This document shows positions 1 through 9,088 of a stretch of DNA of 47,810 nucleotides, piece after piece (within the stretch, counting starts at the first letter, position 1; the number at the start of each line of letters is the position of its first letter). The DNA is from JAEUUM01 sp038326165 (GTDB lineage: Bacteria > Bacteroidota > Bacteroidia > Chitinophagales > Saprospiraceae): positions 1-47,810 of the forward strand of contig JBBQJT010000023.1 of NCBI GenBank assembly GCA_038326165.1, given 5' to 3'. Position numbers and translations under genes: made by a program. The notes under the pieces are model-generated. The model made no database searches. It was not told the DNA's origin and saw only the letters and a program-made list of their open reading frames with translations.

Positions 1-234
1 GGTCCAAACCCATGCAGGGAGGAATTAAGAGTGATGTTGACAGTAGGTTCTGCAATGCCAGAAGCGGAGGTATTTGTATATGATGTCAATGGCAGATTGC
101 ATCAACAAGTTCCAGTATTTGGTGTGGATCAGGTCGTATTGGATACTGGAAGTTTGCAGTCAGGGGTATATATTCTTCAATTGAGACAACGAGGTAAGAT
201 CATCCAATCAGAGAAGTTTATAAAGATTGAGTAG
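1..234 (+). CDS. C-terminal end of a T9SS-secreted protein (5' truncated by window edge)
   Basis: The reading frame is open from base 1 to the TAG at 232-234, so the gene starts left of the window. The visible 77 residues begin G-P-N-P-C and continue with a beta-rich module (VFVYDVNGR, LDTGSLQSGVYILQL, SEKFIKIE). This is the classic type A sorting domain of the Bacteroidota type IX secretion system: a PNP motif, then 'GRL', 'L.sGvYilql' and a basic/hydrophobic end. The domain directs export through the outer membrane and is then cleaved. The cargo part of the protein is outside the window, so its function is unknown. An internal ATG at 34 is not the real start. Confidence 0.85.
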   Translation, partial: GPNPCREELRVMLTVGSAMPEAEVFVYDVNGRLHQQVPVFGVDQVVLDTGSLQSGVYILQLRQRGKIIQSEKFIKIE

Positions 235-570
235 ATATGCCAGATCAACATAAGTTGTATTGGGTATGATTAGTTAAGGCTAAGGTTGAGATGTTGAGCT
301 ATTTGGTTGTTGAGACCTAAACGCCTAAACAATAAGAATCCTACTAATCATTCAATCATAGGAATCACAGTTTAAACAAAGAAGGCTGAGGTTGAGTTTG
401 TCTTGCCAATATAATAATGCTGATAATAATTCAACTTAATTTCAACACAGGACACTGAATTGACGAAATTTTTGATCGCAGTAAAAGGTTTTATGGTCTG
501 ACGACTGTCCAAGATTATGATTTTTGTCGACCAAAAGGGATATAAACGCTGATGTGGATTTTGAGTTTAA
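235..570. other. Intergenic region holding a dispersed repeat copy
   Basis: This AT-rich spacer lies between the T9SS protein end and the 3' end of the flippase, so the two genes converge on it. I see no ORF with coding character here. Its right half (from 455) is a copy of the dispersed repeat described separately. No strong hairpin followed by a T-run was found. Confidence 0.6.
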
Positions 571-572
571 TC
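455..572 (+). repeat. Dispersed noncoding repeat, copy 1
   Basis: The copy begins CTGAATTGACGAAATTTTT, has GTCGACCAAAAGG in its middle and ends GGATTTTGAGTTTAATC. The same blocks occur in the same order at 27043-27172, and inverted at 39346-39630. It touches the stop codon of the flippase gene on the minus strand. It is not coding. It may be a small MITE-like or REP-like element. Confidence 0.6.
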
Positions 573-2049
573 AGCTTGACTTAAGTTTTTTGTATTCCCA
601 GACGTAAACGATGTATAGGAAAATTGTGGTTAGAAGCCCGGCAAGTAGGGTTTTGATCCAAAAGCCTGCTTCAAGTACGTCGTTTAGGATCCAACTTGTA
701 AAAACAATTATCAGTGCAAGAGCCGTGTAAGCAAGTATGCCAGCCCAATCATAGCTCATTGGATAGAATTTCAAGCCAATACGGTATGCTACAATTACCA
801 TCAATACGTAACAAATCAATGTTGCCCATGCGCTTCCAAGATAGCCAAATACTGGAATCCACCAGATATTAAGTAGAATCGTAATTCCGGCGCCCATTAA
901 GGCGATCCACATTCCAAAGGAGGTGCGGTCTGTTAATCTGTACCAATTGCTGACATTGTAATAAAGTCCTAGGAAAATATTGGCCATAAGGAGAATGGGC
1001 ACCACGACGAGGCCTTCATGAAATCCACTGCCTTCTTTCCCGATGTAAAACTTGAATATATGCAAGAACAAAACGATGATTAAAAACCCTAATAAATTGA
1101 AAAGTGTAAAGAACTTGGCGATTTTAGCAAACAGCTCAGGTGACTTTTGATCAGTTGAATTTTTAAAAAAAAATGGTTCTGCTGCATATCTGAATGCCTG
1201 AGTAAATAGTGAAATCATCATAGCTAACTTATAATTGGCTCCATAAATACCCAATTGCCTTTTGTTTTCAAGCCAAGAATATGGCAATAAATATTTGAGC
1301 AATTGACGATCCAGCATTTCATTGATCACTCCGGCAGTTGCAACAACCATCAATGGTGCGCTGTATTTGAGCATTTTGAACCATAATTTTATGTCAAATT
1401 CAAAATTCCACTTGAAGGTTGGTAGCAGCATCAACAAAGAAATAGAAGATGCAAGCAGATTGACTATAAATACATAACCTACGCCGATTGTGGGATCATA
1501 AAAAGGTGCCGAGATTCCATGATTGTTTTTCAGCCAAGGACAGACCAACAGAAAGAAAATGTTTCCCGTCAAATTGATTCCTACACCTGTTAATCTGGTG
1601 AATGCAAATCGCATAGCTTTTCCTTCCAAACGCAACTGAGCAAATGGGATTTCCATCAATGCATCGAGGCATAAAATAGCACCAAAAATTTGGATGTATT
1701 CAGGGTGGTCAGGGTATTTCATCCATTGAGCAATGGAATTTGAAAACATGAAAATCAAACCTCCTGCTAAAAATGTTGAACCTAGAATGCTGCTAAAGGC
1801 TGTTCCAAAGCTTTTTCGATTGTTGGCATCTTTATCGGTTGCAAATCTGAAATATGCCGTTTCCATCCTGTAGGTAAACAGCACCATAATAAACGCGACA
1901 AGGGTATAGAAATCGTAAATGACACCGTTGTCCGCTTCCGTAAATACCCGGACATACAAAGGCGTAAGGAAGAAGTTGAGCACTCTCCCTAAAATGCTCG
2001 ACAAGCCATAAATGGCAGTTTGACCGACTAACTGTCTGATTTTTGACAT
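571..2049 (-). CDS. Polysaccharide flippase (Wzx/MATE superfamily membrane protein)
   Basis: A 492-residue polytopic membrane protein with about 12-14 hydrophobic segments. The N-terminus (SKIRQLVGQTAIYGLSSILGRVLNF, then LTPLYVRVF) is typical of oligosaccharide flippases, which move lipid-linked glycans across the inner membrane for envelope polysaccharide or O-antigen assembly. I chose the ATG at 2049. The longer frame to 2067 would need a TTG and adds only six residues. It lies 70 bp after korB on the same strand, but no glycosyltransferases are adjacent, so the substrate is unknown. The stop codon touches a dispersed repeat. Confidence 0.85.
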   Translation of the reverse strand: MSKIRQLVGQTAIYGLSSILGRVLNFFLTPLYVRVFTEADNGVIYDFYTLVAFIMVLFTYRMETAYFRFATDKDANNRKSFGTAFSSILGSTFLAGGLIFMFSNSIAQWMKYPDHPEYIQIFGAILCLDALMEIPFAQLRLEGKAMRFAFTRLTGVGINLTGNIFFLLVCPWLKNNHGISAPFYDPTIGVGYVFIVNLLASSISLLMLLPTFKWNFEFDIKLWFKMLKYSAPLMVVATAGVINEMLDRQLLKYLLPYSWLENKRQLGIYGANYKLAMMISLFTQAFRYAAEPFFFKNSTDQKSPELFAKIAKFFTLFNLLGFLIIVLFLHIFKFYIGKEGSGFHEGLVVVPILLMANIFLGLYYNVSNWYRLTDRTSFGMWIALMGAGITILLNIWWIPVFGYLGSAWATLICYVLMVIVAYRIGLKFYPMSYDWAGILAYTALALIIVFTSWILNDVLEAGFWIKTLLAGLLTTIFLYIVYVWEYKKLKSS

Positions 2050-2119
2050 CGCTGACAAAGGTGACAAAGAATTAGGACAATCCGAAAGAACGAACTGAAT
2101 ATTTAAATCTTAAGAATTA

Positions 2120-3172
2120 CTATCTCAATCCTGCATTTATTTTTTGAAGTTGATCATTGCTTGGCAACAATTCTTTTTCAGTCATTTTGTTGAGAGGTTT
2201 TTTAGAAGTTCCCAGTATTTCATGCAGATTTTCTTGTTCTGCATTTACATAAATCAAACCTGTCAATATCTCATCAGCTTCCCTCGACCTCAGCATTGCA
2301 TTCGCTGCACTTATCCTATCCAAAGGATCCCATGAATGATCCAACTTATTCAGGTTTAGAATAGAACCATCGTGCATAGTAACTTGTTGATGATCCCCTT
2401 CATTATAGTCGGTTTTAATTTCACTCATAATGGGTACAAAATCAACAGTACCTGTAGCTTCAATGTGGTCTCTTACATAATCGTAACTTTTGGTACTTCC
2501 GACATTGTTGTTAAAAGTAACACAAGGTGATATCACATTGATGAAGGCAAAGCCTTTGTGTGCAACTGCAGCTTTTATCAATGGAATAAGTTGTCTTTTA
2601 TCACCACTGAAACTTTGAGCGACATAGGTAGCACCGAGTTCTAAAGCAAGACTAGCCAAATCAATGGCTTGAAATGGATTGACACTACCTGATTTACTTT
2701 TACTTCCTTCATCAGCGGTAGCACTGTCTTGTCCCTTGGTGAGTCCGTAGCAACCATTATTCATTACAATATAAACCATGTTGAGGTTTCGTCGTATGGC
2801 ATGCACAAATTGTCCCATGCCAATTGATGCTGTATCGCCGTCACCACTCACGCCAAAATAAATCATATCTCTGTTGGCCAGATATGCTCCAGTAGCTACT
2901 GATGGCATCCTACCGTGCACCGAATTAAATCCATGGCTGTTACCTAAAAAGTAGGCGGGTGTTTTACTGGAACAGCCTATGCCGCTCAGCTTTGCAACAT
3001 GGTGAGGCTGAATATTTAAATCATAGCAAGCTTGAATGATACCTGCGCTGATACTGTCGTGGCCGCATCCTGCACATAATGTGCTCAATGCGCCTTCATA
3101 TTCTTTACGCGTAAAACCAATTTCATTTAATGGCAAGTCCGGATGATGAAAGGCGGGTCTAATGTATGTCAT
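2120..3172 (-). CDS. korB: 2-oxoacid:acceptor oxidoreductase, beta subunit (2-oxoglutarate type)
   Basis: A 350-residue thiamine-pyrophosphate subunit. It has the LCAGCGHDS motif near the N-terminus, the TPP/Mg signature GDGDTASIG around residues 110-120 and a following MNNGCYGLTKGQ. With the alpha-gamma subunit just upstream it would oxidatively decarboxylate a 2-oxoacid to the acyl-CoA and pass the electrons to an iron-sulfur acceptor. The family includes 2-oxoglutarate and pyruvate enzymes. The HGRMPSVATGAYLANRDM region and short length fit KorB best. The ATG at 3172 lies 4 bp after the alpha stop, which indicates translational coupling. The frame to 3196 would need a TTG and would overlap korA. 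Confidence 0.9.
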   Translation of the reverse strand: MTYIRPAFHHPDLPLNEIGFTRKEYEGALSTLCAGCGHDSISAGIIQACYDLNIQPHHVAKLSGIGCSSKTPAYFLGNSHGFNSVHGRMPSVATGAYLANRDMIYFGVSGDGDTASIGMGQFVHAIRRNLNMVYIVMNNGCYGLTKGQDSATADEGSKSKSGSVNPFQAIDLASLALELGATYVAQSFSGDKRQLIPLIKAAVAHKGFAFINVISPCVTFNNNVGSTKSYDYVRDHIEATGTVDFVPIMSEIKTDYNEGDHQQVTMHDGSILNLNKLDHSWDPLDRISAANAMLRSREADEILTGLIYVNAEQENLHEILGTSKKPLNKMTEKELLPSNDQLQKINAGLR

Positions 3173-3176
3173 ATCT

Positions 3177-4982
3177 TCAATTATGAACCGCAGCAAGGTG
3201 CGGCGTTACGTGTTTTATAATGTGATCGGCTGTGATGGGCATACCATCATAGTTTAAGATTGGAACGAGCTTGGAAGGATTAACTTCGAGCTCCAAAATG
3301 AGTAAGGAACGCATTTGCGCATCTCTATTTTGTTCTATCACAAATATCTTATCATGACTTGAAATAAAATCAGAAATACTTGGAGCAAATGGGAAAGCTT
3401 TAATCCTGAGGGCATCAAACTTTAAACCATTTTGTTCAAATAAGTCCATTGCTTCCTCACTAGAATGGTTGCTTGTTCCAAAAAAGATTAAACCCATGCT
3501 TGACTGATTCTGCTTCTGATAGAATTCAGGAGCTGGCACCATTTCTTTTGCAGTATTCCATTTTGTTGTGAGTCTATCCATGTTGAGTTTGTAGATATTC
3601 CCATCCTCGGTATATGTTGCATATTCGTCACGACTGGTTCCTCGTGTGAAGAAAGCCCCTTTGTTAGGGTGAGTTCCCGGATAGGTACGATATGGAATAC
3701 CGTCGCCATCTACATCCAAGTACCTTCCAAATTTTTCCATACTATCCAATTGGTCTGCAGTCAATACTTTTCCCCTTTTGAATTTTCTGTCTTCCTTCCA
3801 TTCATACGGTTCTGAGATATGGTCGTTCATTCCTAAATCTAAATCAGTCAGCAGGATAACGGGGGTTTGTAACACTTCGGCTAAATCAAAAGCGTCAGCA
3901 GTCATTTCAAAACATTCCTTAGGTGTGGAAGGAAAAAGACAAACTTGTTTTGTATCCCCATGCGAGGCATAGGCCGAAATAAAAATATCTGATTGCTGCG
4001 TCCTTGTAGGCATTCCAGTACTAGGGCCAGTTCTTTGCACATCTACCAACACTGCTGGAACTTCAGCAAAATATGCCAATCCTAAAAACTCTTGCATCAA
4101 TGAAACTCCTGGTCCACTTGTGGCAGTGAATGCTCTTGCTCCATTCCAGTTGGCACCAATGACCATACCTATTGCTGCAAGTTCATCCTCAGCTTGCACT
4201 ATTGCGAAATTATTTTCACCTGTTGCTTCATCCACCCTCAACTCTTCAGCATACTCTTCAAAAGCCTCCGCTACTGATGTTGAAGGTGTGATTGGATACC
4301 ATGCACAGACCGTAGCTCCAGCGTAAACTGCACCCAATCCACATGATGAATTGCCAGTTACAAGAATTTTATCACCAATCAGGTTTCGTCTTTCGCATCT
4401 AAATCCGAGGTCTTGAACAAAATTTTGGGCGGCATGCTCCATCCCAAGATTGATGGCTTTCAGATTGGGGGCGATCAACTTTTCTTTACCTGCAAACTGT
4501 TCTTTTAGCAATTGCTCAATCACACCAAATTCAATATGTAACAACTGAGCCAATGCACCTACGTAAATAATGTTTTTGAAGAGCTGCCTTTGTCGGGGAT
4601 CTGTATAATTGTCACTACACATGGCCATCAAAGGGATTCCAAGGTAGTTGATATCATCTCTCAGATATTCGTGATGAATGGGTTTGGTGCTATCGTACAT
4701 GAAAAAACCGCCAGTTTTGACAGATTTTACATCTTGGAGCATACTTTGAGGATTGACACAGACCATTAGGTCGATTCCTTCTCTTCGTCCCATATATCCT
4801 TTTTCACTCACACGAACTTCATACCAAGTTGGTAATCCTTGAATATTGGAGGGAAAGATATTTTTTGGTGCCATAGGAATTCCCATTCGGAATATTGCCT
4901 TGGCGAATAGGCTATTTGCGCTTGCTGATCCTGTTCCATTTACATTGGCAAATCGCAAGACAAAATCATTTATTTTAACCAT
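3177..4982 (-). CDS. korA: 2-oxoacid:acceptor oxidoreductase, fused gamma-alpha subunit
   Basis: 601 residues. Residues 1 to about 190 are a gamma (catalytic-loop) domain, beginning KINDFVLRFANVNGTGSASAN. From about residue 205 (GNSSCGLGAVYAGATVCAWYPITPSTS) it is the POR_N/alpha domain that binds TPP with the beta subunit. The fused gamma-alpha arrangement is common in 2-oxoglutarate:ferredoxin oxidoreductases of Bacteroidota and Actinobacteria. No cysteine clusters for Fe-S are visible, as expected for this subunit. It is the middle gene of the operon, 43 bp after the Fe-S flavoprotein and 4 bp before korB. It starts at ATG 4982. Confidence 0.9.
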   Translation of the reverse strand: MVKINDFVLRFANVNGTGSASANSLFAKAIFRMGIPMAPKNIFPSNIQGLPTWYEVRVSEKGYMGRREGIDLMVCVNPQSMLQDVKSVKTGGFFMYDSTKPIHHEYLRDDINYLGIPLMAMCSDNYTDPRQRQLFKNIIYVGALAQLLHIEFGVIEQLLKEQFAGKEKLIAPNLKAINLGMEHAAQNFVQDLGFRCERRNLIGDKILVTGNSSCGLGAVYAGATVCAWYPITPSTSVAEAFEEYAEELRVDEATGENNFAIVQAEDELAAIGMVIGANWNGARAFTATSGPGVSLMQEFLGLAYFAEVPAVLVDVQRTGPSTGMPTRTQQSDIFISAYASHGDTKQVCLFPSTPKECFEMTADAFDLAEVLQTPVILLTDLDLGMNDHISEPYEWKEDRKFKRGKVLTADQLDSMEKFGRYLDVDGDGIPYRTYPGTHPNKGAFFTRGTSRDEYATYTEDGNIYKLNMDRLTTKWNTAKEMVPAPEFYQKQNQSSMGLIFFGTSNHSSEEAMDLFEQNGLKFDALRIKAFPFAPSISDFISSHDKIFVIEQNRDAQMRSLLILELEVNPSKLVPILNYDGMPITADHIIKHVTPHLAAVHN

Positions 4983-5025
4983 CAGTATTAATCTGTTACA
5001 ATGTTGGTTTTAGTTTATTTTATGA

Positions 5026-6810
5026 TTAGTGAGAGCTACAACCGGCTTTCGAAGTATTGTAAAGATACTTTTGCATGTCCCAAGCTGCAGTAGGGCACCT
5101 CTCGGCACACAAACCACAATGCAGACAGACATCTTCATCCTTTACCATTATTAGACCTGTTTTTAGGGCGCTGGATACATACAGGTCCTGTGTCAAATCT
5201 GTAGAAGGAGCCATGAGTCTTTGACGCAAGTCAGTTTCTTCACCATTCCAGGTGAATGTAATGCAACTAGTAGGGCAGACATCCATACAAGCATCGCATT
5301 CAATACAGCGATCCTCCATGAAGACCGTCTGTACATCGCAGTTCAGGCATCTTTGAGCTTCTTTGAAAGCAGTTGCAAGGTCAAAGCCAAGTTCTACTTC
5401 TTTCTTTCTGTCTTTCAGCACTTCTTTCTTTTCAGCCAATGGCACTTTGAATCGAATATCAGTTGTTACAGGACTATCATAACTCCATTCGTGAATCCCC
5501 ATCTTTTGGCTCATCAAATTGGTAAAAGGAGAAGGACGTGTCATCACATCCATTGAAGAGCAATATAGATCAATCGAAATAGCGGCTTGGTGCCCATGTG
5601 CTACAGCGGTGATAACATTTTTGGGCCCGAAGGCAGAATCACCTCCAAAGAATACTTGTTTCAAGGTAGATTGAAAACTTGTTTTATCTACTTTAGGCAT
5701 TGCCCACTCGTCAAACTCAAGGCCCAAATCACGTTCGATCCATGGGAAGGTGTTTTCTTGCCCAATTGCAATCAGAACATCGTCAGCAGGCATAAAAATT
5801 GGAGGTTCATTGGTTGAAACAAGTTTTCGTTTTCCATCTTCTCCAACCACTGCTTGAACTTTATCGAAGTTCATTCCAGCTAATTTTCCATTGCGAATCT
5901 CAAAACTAAGTGGAACATGATTATCAAGAATCGGAATATCTTCATGCAGTGCATCTTCTATTTCCCAAGGTGAAGCCCTCATTTCAGTAAATGGACTTCT
6001 GACTACTACTTTAACTTCTTCACCACCTAATCTGCGACTGGTGCGACAGCAATCCATTGCTGTATTTCCTCCTCCTAGCACGATTACATTTCTGCCTATT
6101 TTGTGGGTATGCTCAAAGGCAACACTTGCGAGCCACTCGATACCTATATGGATATTAGTTGCTCCTTCGGTTCTGCCGGGCAGATTGGGTAAATCACGAC
6201 CCCTTGGTGCTCCAGTACCGACGAAAATGGCGTCATATTTTTTATCGATAACAGATTTTAAACTATTTACCCTGGTGTCAAAATGGGTGTGGATTCCCAT
6301 ATCCAAAACATAACCAACTTCTTCATCCAACACTGCTGCAGGCAAACGAAAAGCGGGAATTTGACTTCTCATCATTCCACCACCTTTGTTTTGTTCACAA
6401 TACAAATCAATTTCATATCCAAGTGGTGCCAGGTCGCGTGCTACTGTTAAACTTGCAGGGCCACCACCAATTAGGGCTACTTTTTTGTTGTTTGTAGGAA
6501 ATGGACCTTTGGGTATCAAGCCTTCCATATCTGATTTATTATCAGCAGCAACTCGTTTTAACCTGCATATTGCAACAGGCTCATCCTCAACACGGCCGCG
6601 CCTACAAGCAGGTTCGCATGGACGGTCGCATGTTCGGCCCAAAATCCCAGGAAATACATTACTTTCCCAATTGACCATGTATGCTTCAGTATATCTTTCA
6701 GCAGCTATTAGACGTATGTATTCGGGGACAGGTGTATGGGCTGGGCAGGCATACTGGCAATCAACGACCTTGTGGAAGTATTCAGGATTATTGGTATTCG
6801 TTCTTTCCAT
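5026..6810 (-). CDS. GltD-like FAD/NAD(P) oxidoreductase with Fe-S N-terminus and C-terminal 2[4Fe-4S] ferredoxin domain
   Basis: A 594-residue flavoprotein related to the small subunit of glutamate synthase and to the NAD(P)-linked subunits of other oxidoreductases. The N-terminal cysteines C18, C22, C61, C65, C69 and C82 form the Fer4_20-type Fe-S domain. ALIGGGPAS (near 113-120) is the FAD-binding glycine motif, and VIVLGGGNTAMDCCR is the NAD(P)-binding motif. The C-terminus adds two ferredoxin clusters (CIECDACMDVCP and CLHCGLCAERCP). It is the first gene of the kor operon, which suggests that it links ferredoxin-type electron flow from the 2-oxoacid oxidoreductase to NAD(P). That partnership is inferred from gene order. 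Whether a separate ferredoxin is also needed cannot be seen. Confidence 0.85.
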   Translation of the reverse strand: MERTNTNNPEYFHKVVDCQYACPAHTPVPEYIRLIAAERYTEAYMVNWESNVFPGILGRTCDRPCEPACRRGRVEDEPVAICRLKRVAADNKSDMEGLIPKGPFPTNNKKVALIGGGPASLTVARDLAPLGYEIDLYCEQNKGGGMMRSQIPAFRLPAAVLDEEVGYVLDMGIHTHFDTRVNSLKSVIDKKYDAIFVGTGAPRGRDLPNLPGRTEGATNIHIGIEWLASVAFEHTHKIGRNVIVLGGGNTAMDCCRTSRRLGGEEVKVVVRSPFTEMRASPWEIEDALHEDIPILDNHVPLSFEIRNGKLAGMNFDKVQAVVGEDGKRKLVSTNEPPIFMPADDVLIAIGQENTFPWIERDLGLEFDEWAMPKVDKTSFQSTLKQVFFGGDSAFGPKNVITAVAHGHQAAISIDLYCSSMDVMTRPSPFTNLMSQKMGIHEWSYDSPVTTDIRFKVPLAEKKEVLKDRKKEVELGFDLATAFKEAQRCLNCDVQTVFMEDRCIECDACMDVCPTSCITFTWNGEETDLRQRLMAPSTDLTQDLYVSSALKTGLIMVKDEDVCLHCGLCAERCPTAAWDMQKYLYNTSKAGCSSH

Positions 6811-6855
6811 TATTTATTGAAATAAGTAAAGCAAAATCATTTTTGTATTGGAAGC

Positions 6856-6887
6856 GTAAATTACAACTACCTTACACTTATGACAAA
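6856..6887 (-). promoter_or_regulatory. Candidate Bacteroidota-type promoter for the kor operon
   Basis: Reading the minus strand, TTTG (6887-6884) is followed after 20 bp by TAATTTAC (6863-6856). This resembles the primary sigma consensus of Bacteroidota (TTTG, 19-21 bp, TAnnTTTG), although the last two bases of the -7 box do not match. The implied transcription start is some 40 bp upstream of the ATG at 6810. This is a pattern match only. Confidence 0.35.
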
Positions 6888-6932
6888 GAAACTTAAAAAT
6901 TTTTCAGTTGAGTTCTTTGGTTAATTGTTCTA

Positions 6933-7895
6933 TTAATCTGTAACTTGCTGATATTGTGATAGTTTGTTTGTGTTTAATGTTGAAAGAATTACTTGTCTTA
7001 AGGCTTCGTTTGCAGGTATTTTATGCATCATTCCTCCCCAAGCTTGCAAACCACCGGTATGAATGGCAACAATTCTATTGCCAGGCTTAAAATAATTGGA
7101 ACGAATCATTGAATCCAAGGACATCATCATTTTGGAAGTATAAATTGGGTCTAATGGAATCTGATATCGATCATAAAAAACGTTTATAAAATCCATTTGA
7201 TCTTGTGTTGTTCTTGCATATCCTTTGCCAGCACTTTCTGAAATGACTATCCCTTGTTCGGCTACGAACTGAGGGAGGTATTCAATTTTTTCTGGATTCA
7301 GGGCAGAAAAACCAATAATTCTTTGCATCGGTTGAAGTGATTTCGCTATTCCGAGTGCAGTTCCTCCAGTTCCCATCGCACAAGTAATGTAGTTGACATG
7401 AAATTCGGATTGGCTCAAGATTTCTTTGGGTATTTCTGAGGCCCCTAGGATACCAAGTTCATTGGACCCTCCTTCAGGTACTATCAGATAATCTGCAAAG
7501 CTGTTGATGAGGAAGGATTTCCTGATCAATGGGTCATCAAATTCCGCTCGGGGCATGAATATCAATTTCATGCCATATTGGATGGCAAGTTGAAGTGTCC
7601 AGCCAAAGACAATAGGTTGCTCTCCTCTTATAATTCCAATGGTTTTGAAATTATATATTTTTCCAGCGGCGGCGGTTGCTGCAATGTGGTTGGAATATGC
7701 TCCCCCAAAAGTCAACAGCCCTGCAAGATTATTTTCTTGCAAGGCTGTGATGTTGTATTTGAGTTTTCTATATTTGTTTCCTGATAAAATAGGATGTGTC
7801 AAGTGATCCAATTTCATATAAACTTGCACTTCACACTCGCCAAAACCAATTAATTCTACCAATGGAGTGGGCAATGGAGCCAAGTTTTCAGACAT
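6933..7895 (-). CDS. PLP-dependent ACC deaminase / D-cysteine desulfhydrase-like enzyme
   Basis: A 320-residue fold-type II PLP enzyme. The Schiff-base lysine is K41 in SGNKYRKLKYN, the substrate/PLP contact is SNH at 68-70, and the phosphate-binding loop is GTGGT at 175-179. The family splits between 1-aminocyclopropane-1-carboxylate deaminase and D-cysteine desulfhydrase. Most bacterial members tested act as D-cysteine desulfhydrases, so I do not assign the substrate. It lies 14 bp after the T9SS protein gene and is probably the last gene of that transcript. The ATG at 7895 is clear. Confidence 0.85.
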   Translation of the reverse strand: MSENLAPLPTPLVELIGFGECEVQVYMKLDHLTHPILSGNKYRKLKYNITALQENNLAGLLTFGGAYSNHIAATAAAGKIYNFKTIGIIRGEQPIVFGWTLQLAIQYGMKLIFMPRAEFDDPLIRKSFLINSFADYLIVPEGGSNELGILGASEIPKEILSQSEFHVNYITCAMGTGGTALGIAKSLQPMQRIIGFSALNPEKIEYLPQFVAEQGIVISESAGKGYARTTQDQMDFINVFYDRYQIPLDPIYTSKMMMSLDSMIRSNYFKPGNRIVAIHTGGLQAWGGMMHKIPANEALRQVILSTLNTNKLSQYQQVTD

Positions 7896-7909
7896 TTATA
7901 TTCCTAAAT

Positions 7910-9019
7910 CTAAGGATGCTGTATAACTATCGAATTACGTCCAATTGCATTGCCATTTTTATCCAGTATCAGCATTTGGTATATTCCTGCATCAATCTGA
8001 GCGGTATCCATGTGCCATAAACCACCGTTGGTGATTTGTTCGGTTCTTATGGTTTGTCCTATCGAATTTATAAGAATTATCTTTTCTGAATCAATTGGCA
8101 GGCTGTTTAAGTCAACCAACAAATAACTGTTGGCAGGATTTGGGAAGGTCTTAATACCAGCTATTTTTATGGGATCAAAAATCCCAACCAAGTTTCCACC
8201 GAGGTAAGTTATGCTTATGATACTGTCACCAACCAAGGTAGTATTGGCAGTCAGGATAGGAGATTTATGTCCTTCACCCAGAAATTCGTAGGTAACAGAG
8301 GTGTCAGGTTCAGTATTTTGACCGCTTATAGCTCCAACATCAAACCATCCTATAAAAGGCAACTTAATTTCAAACTTAGAGATACTTATTTCTGTACGTT
8401 TTTTTCTTAATACATCGAATGTTCCACCAGGAATTTTGATTTTACCCCAAGCATCGACGACAGACAGACGAGATATGTCTTGTATTATTCTGACAGAATC
8501 TGGTTGAACTGGAAGACCGTCCAAGATTCCGGTTCCTGCCAGAAGCTCAGCACTAAAACTTGCTCCGAAAACAAAAGAGGAGTTGCTTACATCAAAATAC
8601 TTTGTTGGATTTACCAAAAACGTATTGTTGGGATTGAATTTAGCAACAATGGGAATACCTACACCAAGTGGATCAAAGACCAAGCCAAGAATAGTGAGAC
8701 TTGCAGATGTCTTATCAAGATAGCTTTCTGAGCCCTGAGTTGATACTCTGAGGTCTGAGGTTGGAAAATCCGCAAAAAAATCACCAGTAGCAGCTGCAAG
8801 ATATGCAGTAGTATCTTTGGAGTCCTCTTTTAATTGTGAAAAATCCCATAAAGCATTGGTAGATGCGGCAGGCATAATTCCAAAGAATTGGCCTTCAGCA
8901 TTTCTATCAATAACAACATCACCAGCCTTTGGCCAACCTGCATTGGTTACAGTGATCTGAGAGAAAGCGACTACAGATGTAGACATTAAGGCAATAATAA
9001 CAAGTAAATTTCTTTTCAT
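7910..9019 (-). CDS. Secreted protein with T9SS type A sorting domain, function unknown
   Basis: A 369-residue protein starting MKRNLLVIIALMSTSVVAFSQ, a good signal peptide. I therefore prefer the ATG at 9019 over the ATG at 9049, which would put ten polar residues in front of it. The body is beta-rich with no motif I recognise. The C-terminus has FPNPANSYLLVDLNSLP, a central VGQT-like turn (INSIGQTIR) and AGIYQMLILDKNG, that is, a type A T9SS sorting domain. The protein is therefore predicted to be exported to the cell surface or medium. It sits between the ABC exporter and the PLP enzyme on the same strand, with small gaps. Confidence 0.8.
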   Translation of the reverse strand: MKRNLLVIIALMSTSVVAFSQITVTNAGWPKAGDVVIDRNAEGQFFGIMPAASTNALWDFSQLKEDSKDTTAYLAAATGDFFADFPTSDLRVSTQGSESYLDKTSASLTILGLVFDPLGVGIPIVAKFNPNNTFLVNPTKYFDVSNSSFVFGASFSAELLAGTGILDGLPVQPDSVRIIQDISRLSVVDAWGKIKIPGGTFDVLRKKRTEISISKFEIKLPFIGWFDVGAISGQNTEPDTSVTYEFLGEGHKSPILTANTTLVGDSIISITYLGGNLVGIFDPIKIAGIKTFPNPANSYLLVDLNSLPIDSEKIILINSIGQTIRTEQITNGGLWHMDTAQIDAGIYQMLILDKNGNAIGRNSIVIQHP

Positions 9020-9088
9020 AGCGTAATTATTTGAATCAAAATTAAGCATAATAATTAGAATAATAAAGAAATTCTACCAATTGTTGTT

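Noticed and set aside
6041..6820. Plus-strand ORFs opposite the Fe-S flavoprotein
   Set aside because: They are shadows of a gene with clear cysteine and nucleotide-binding motifs on the minus strand.
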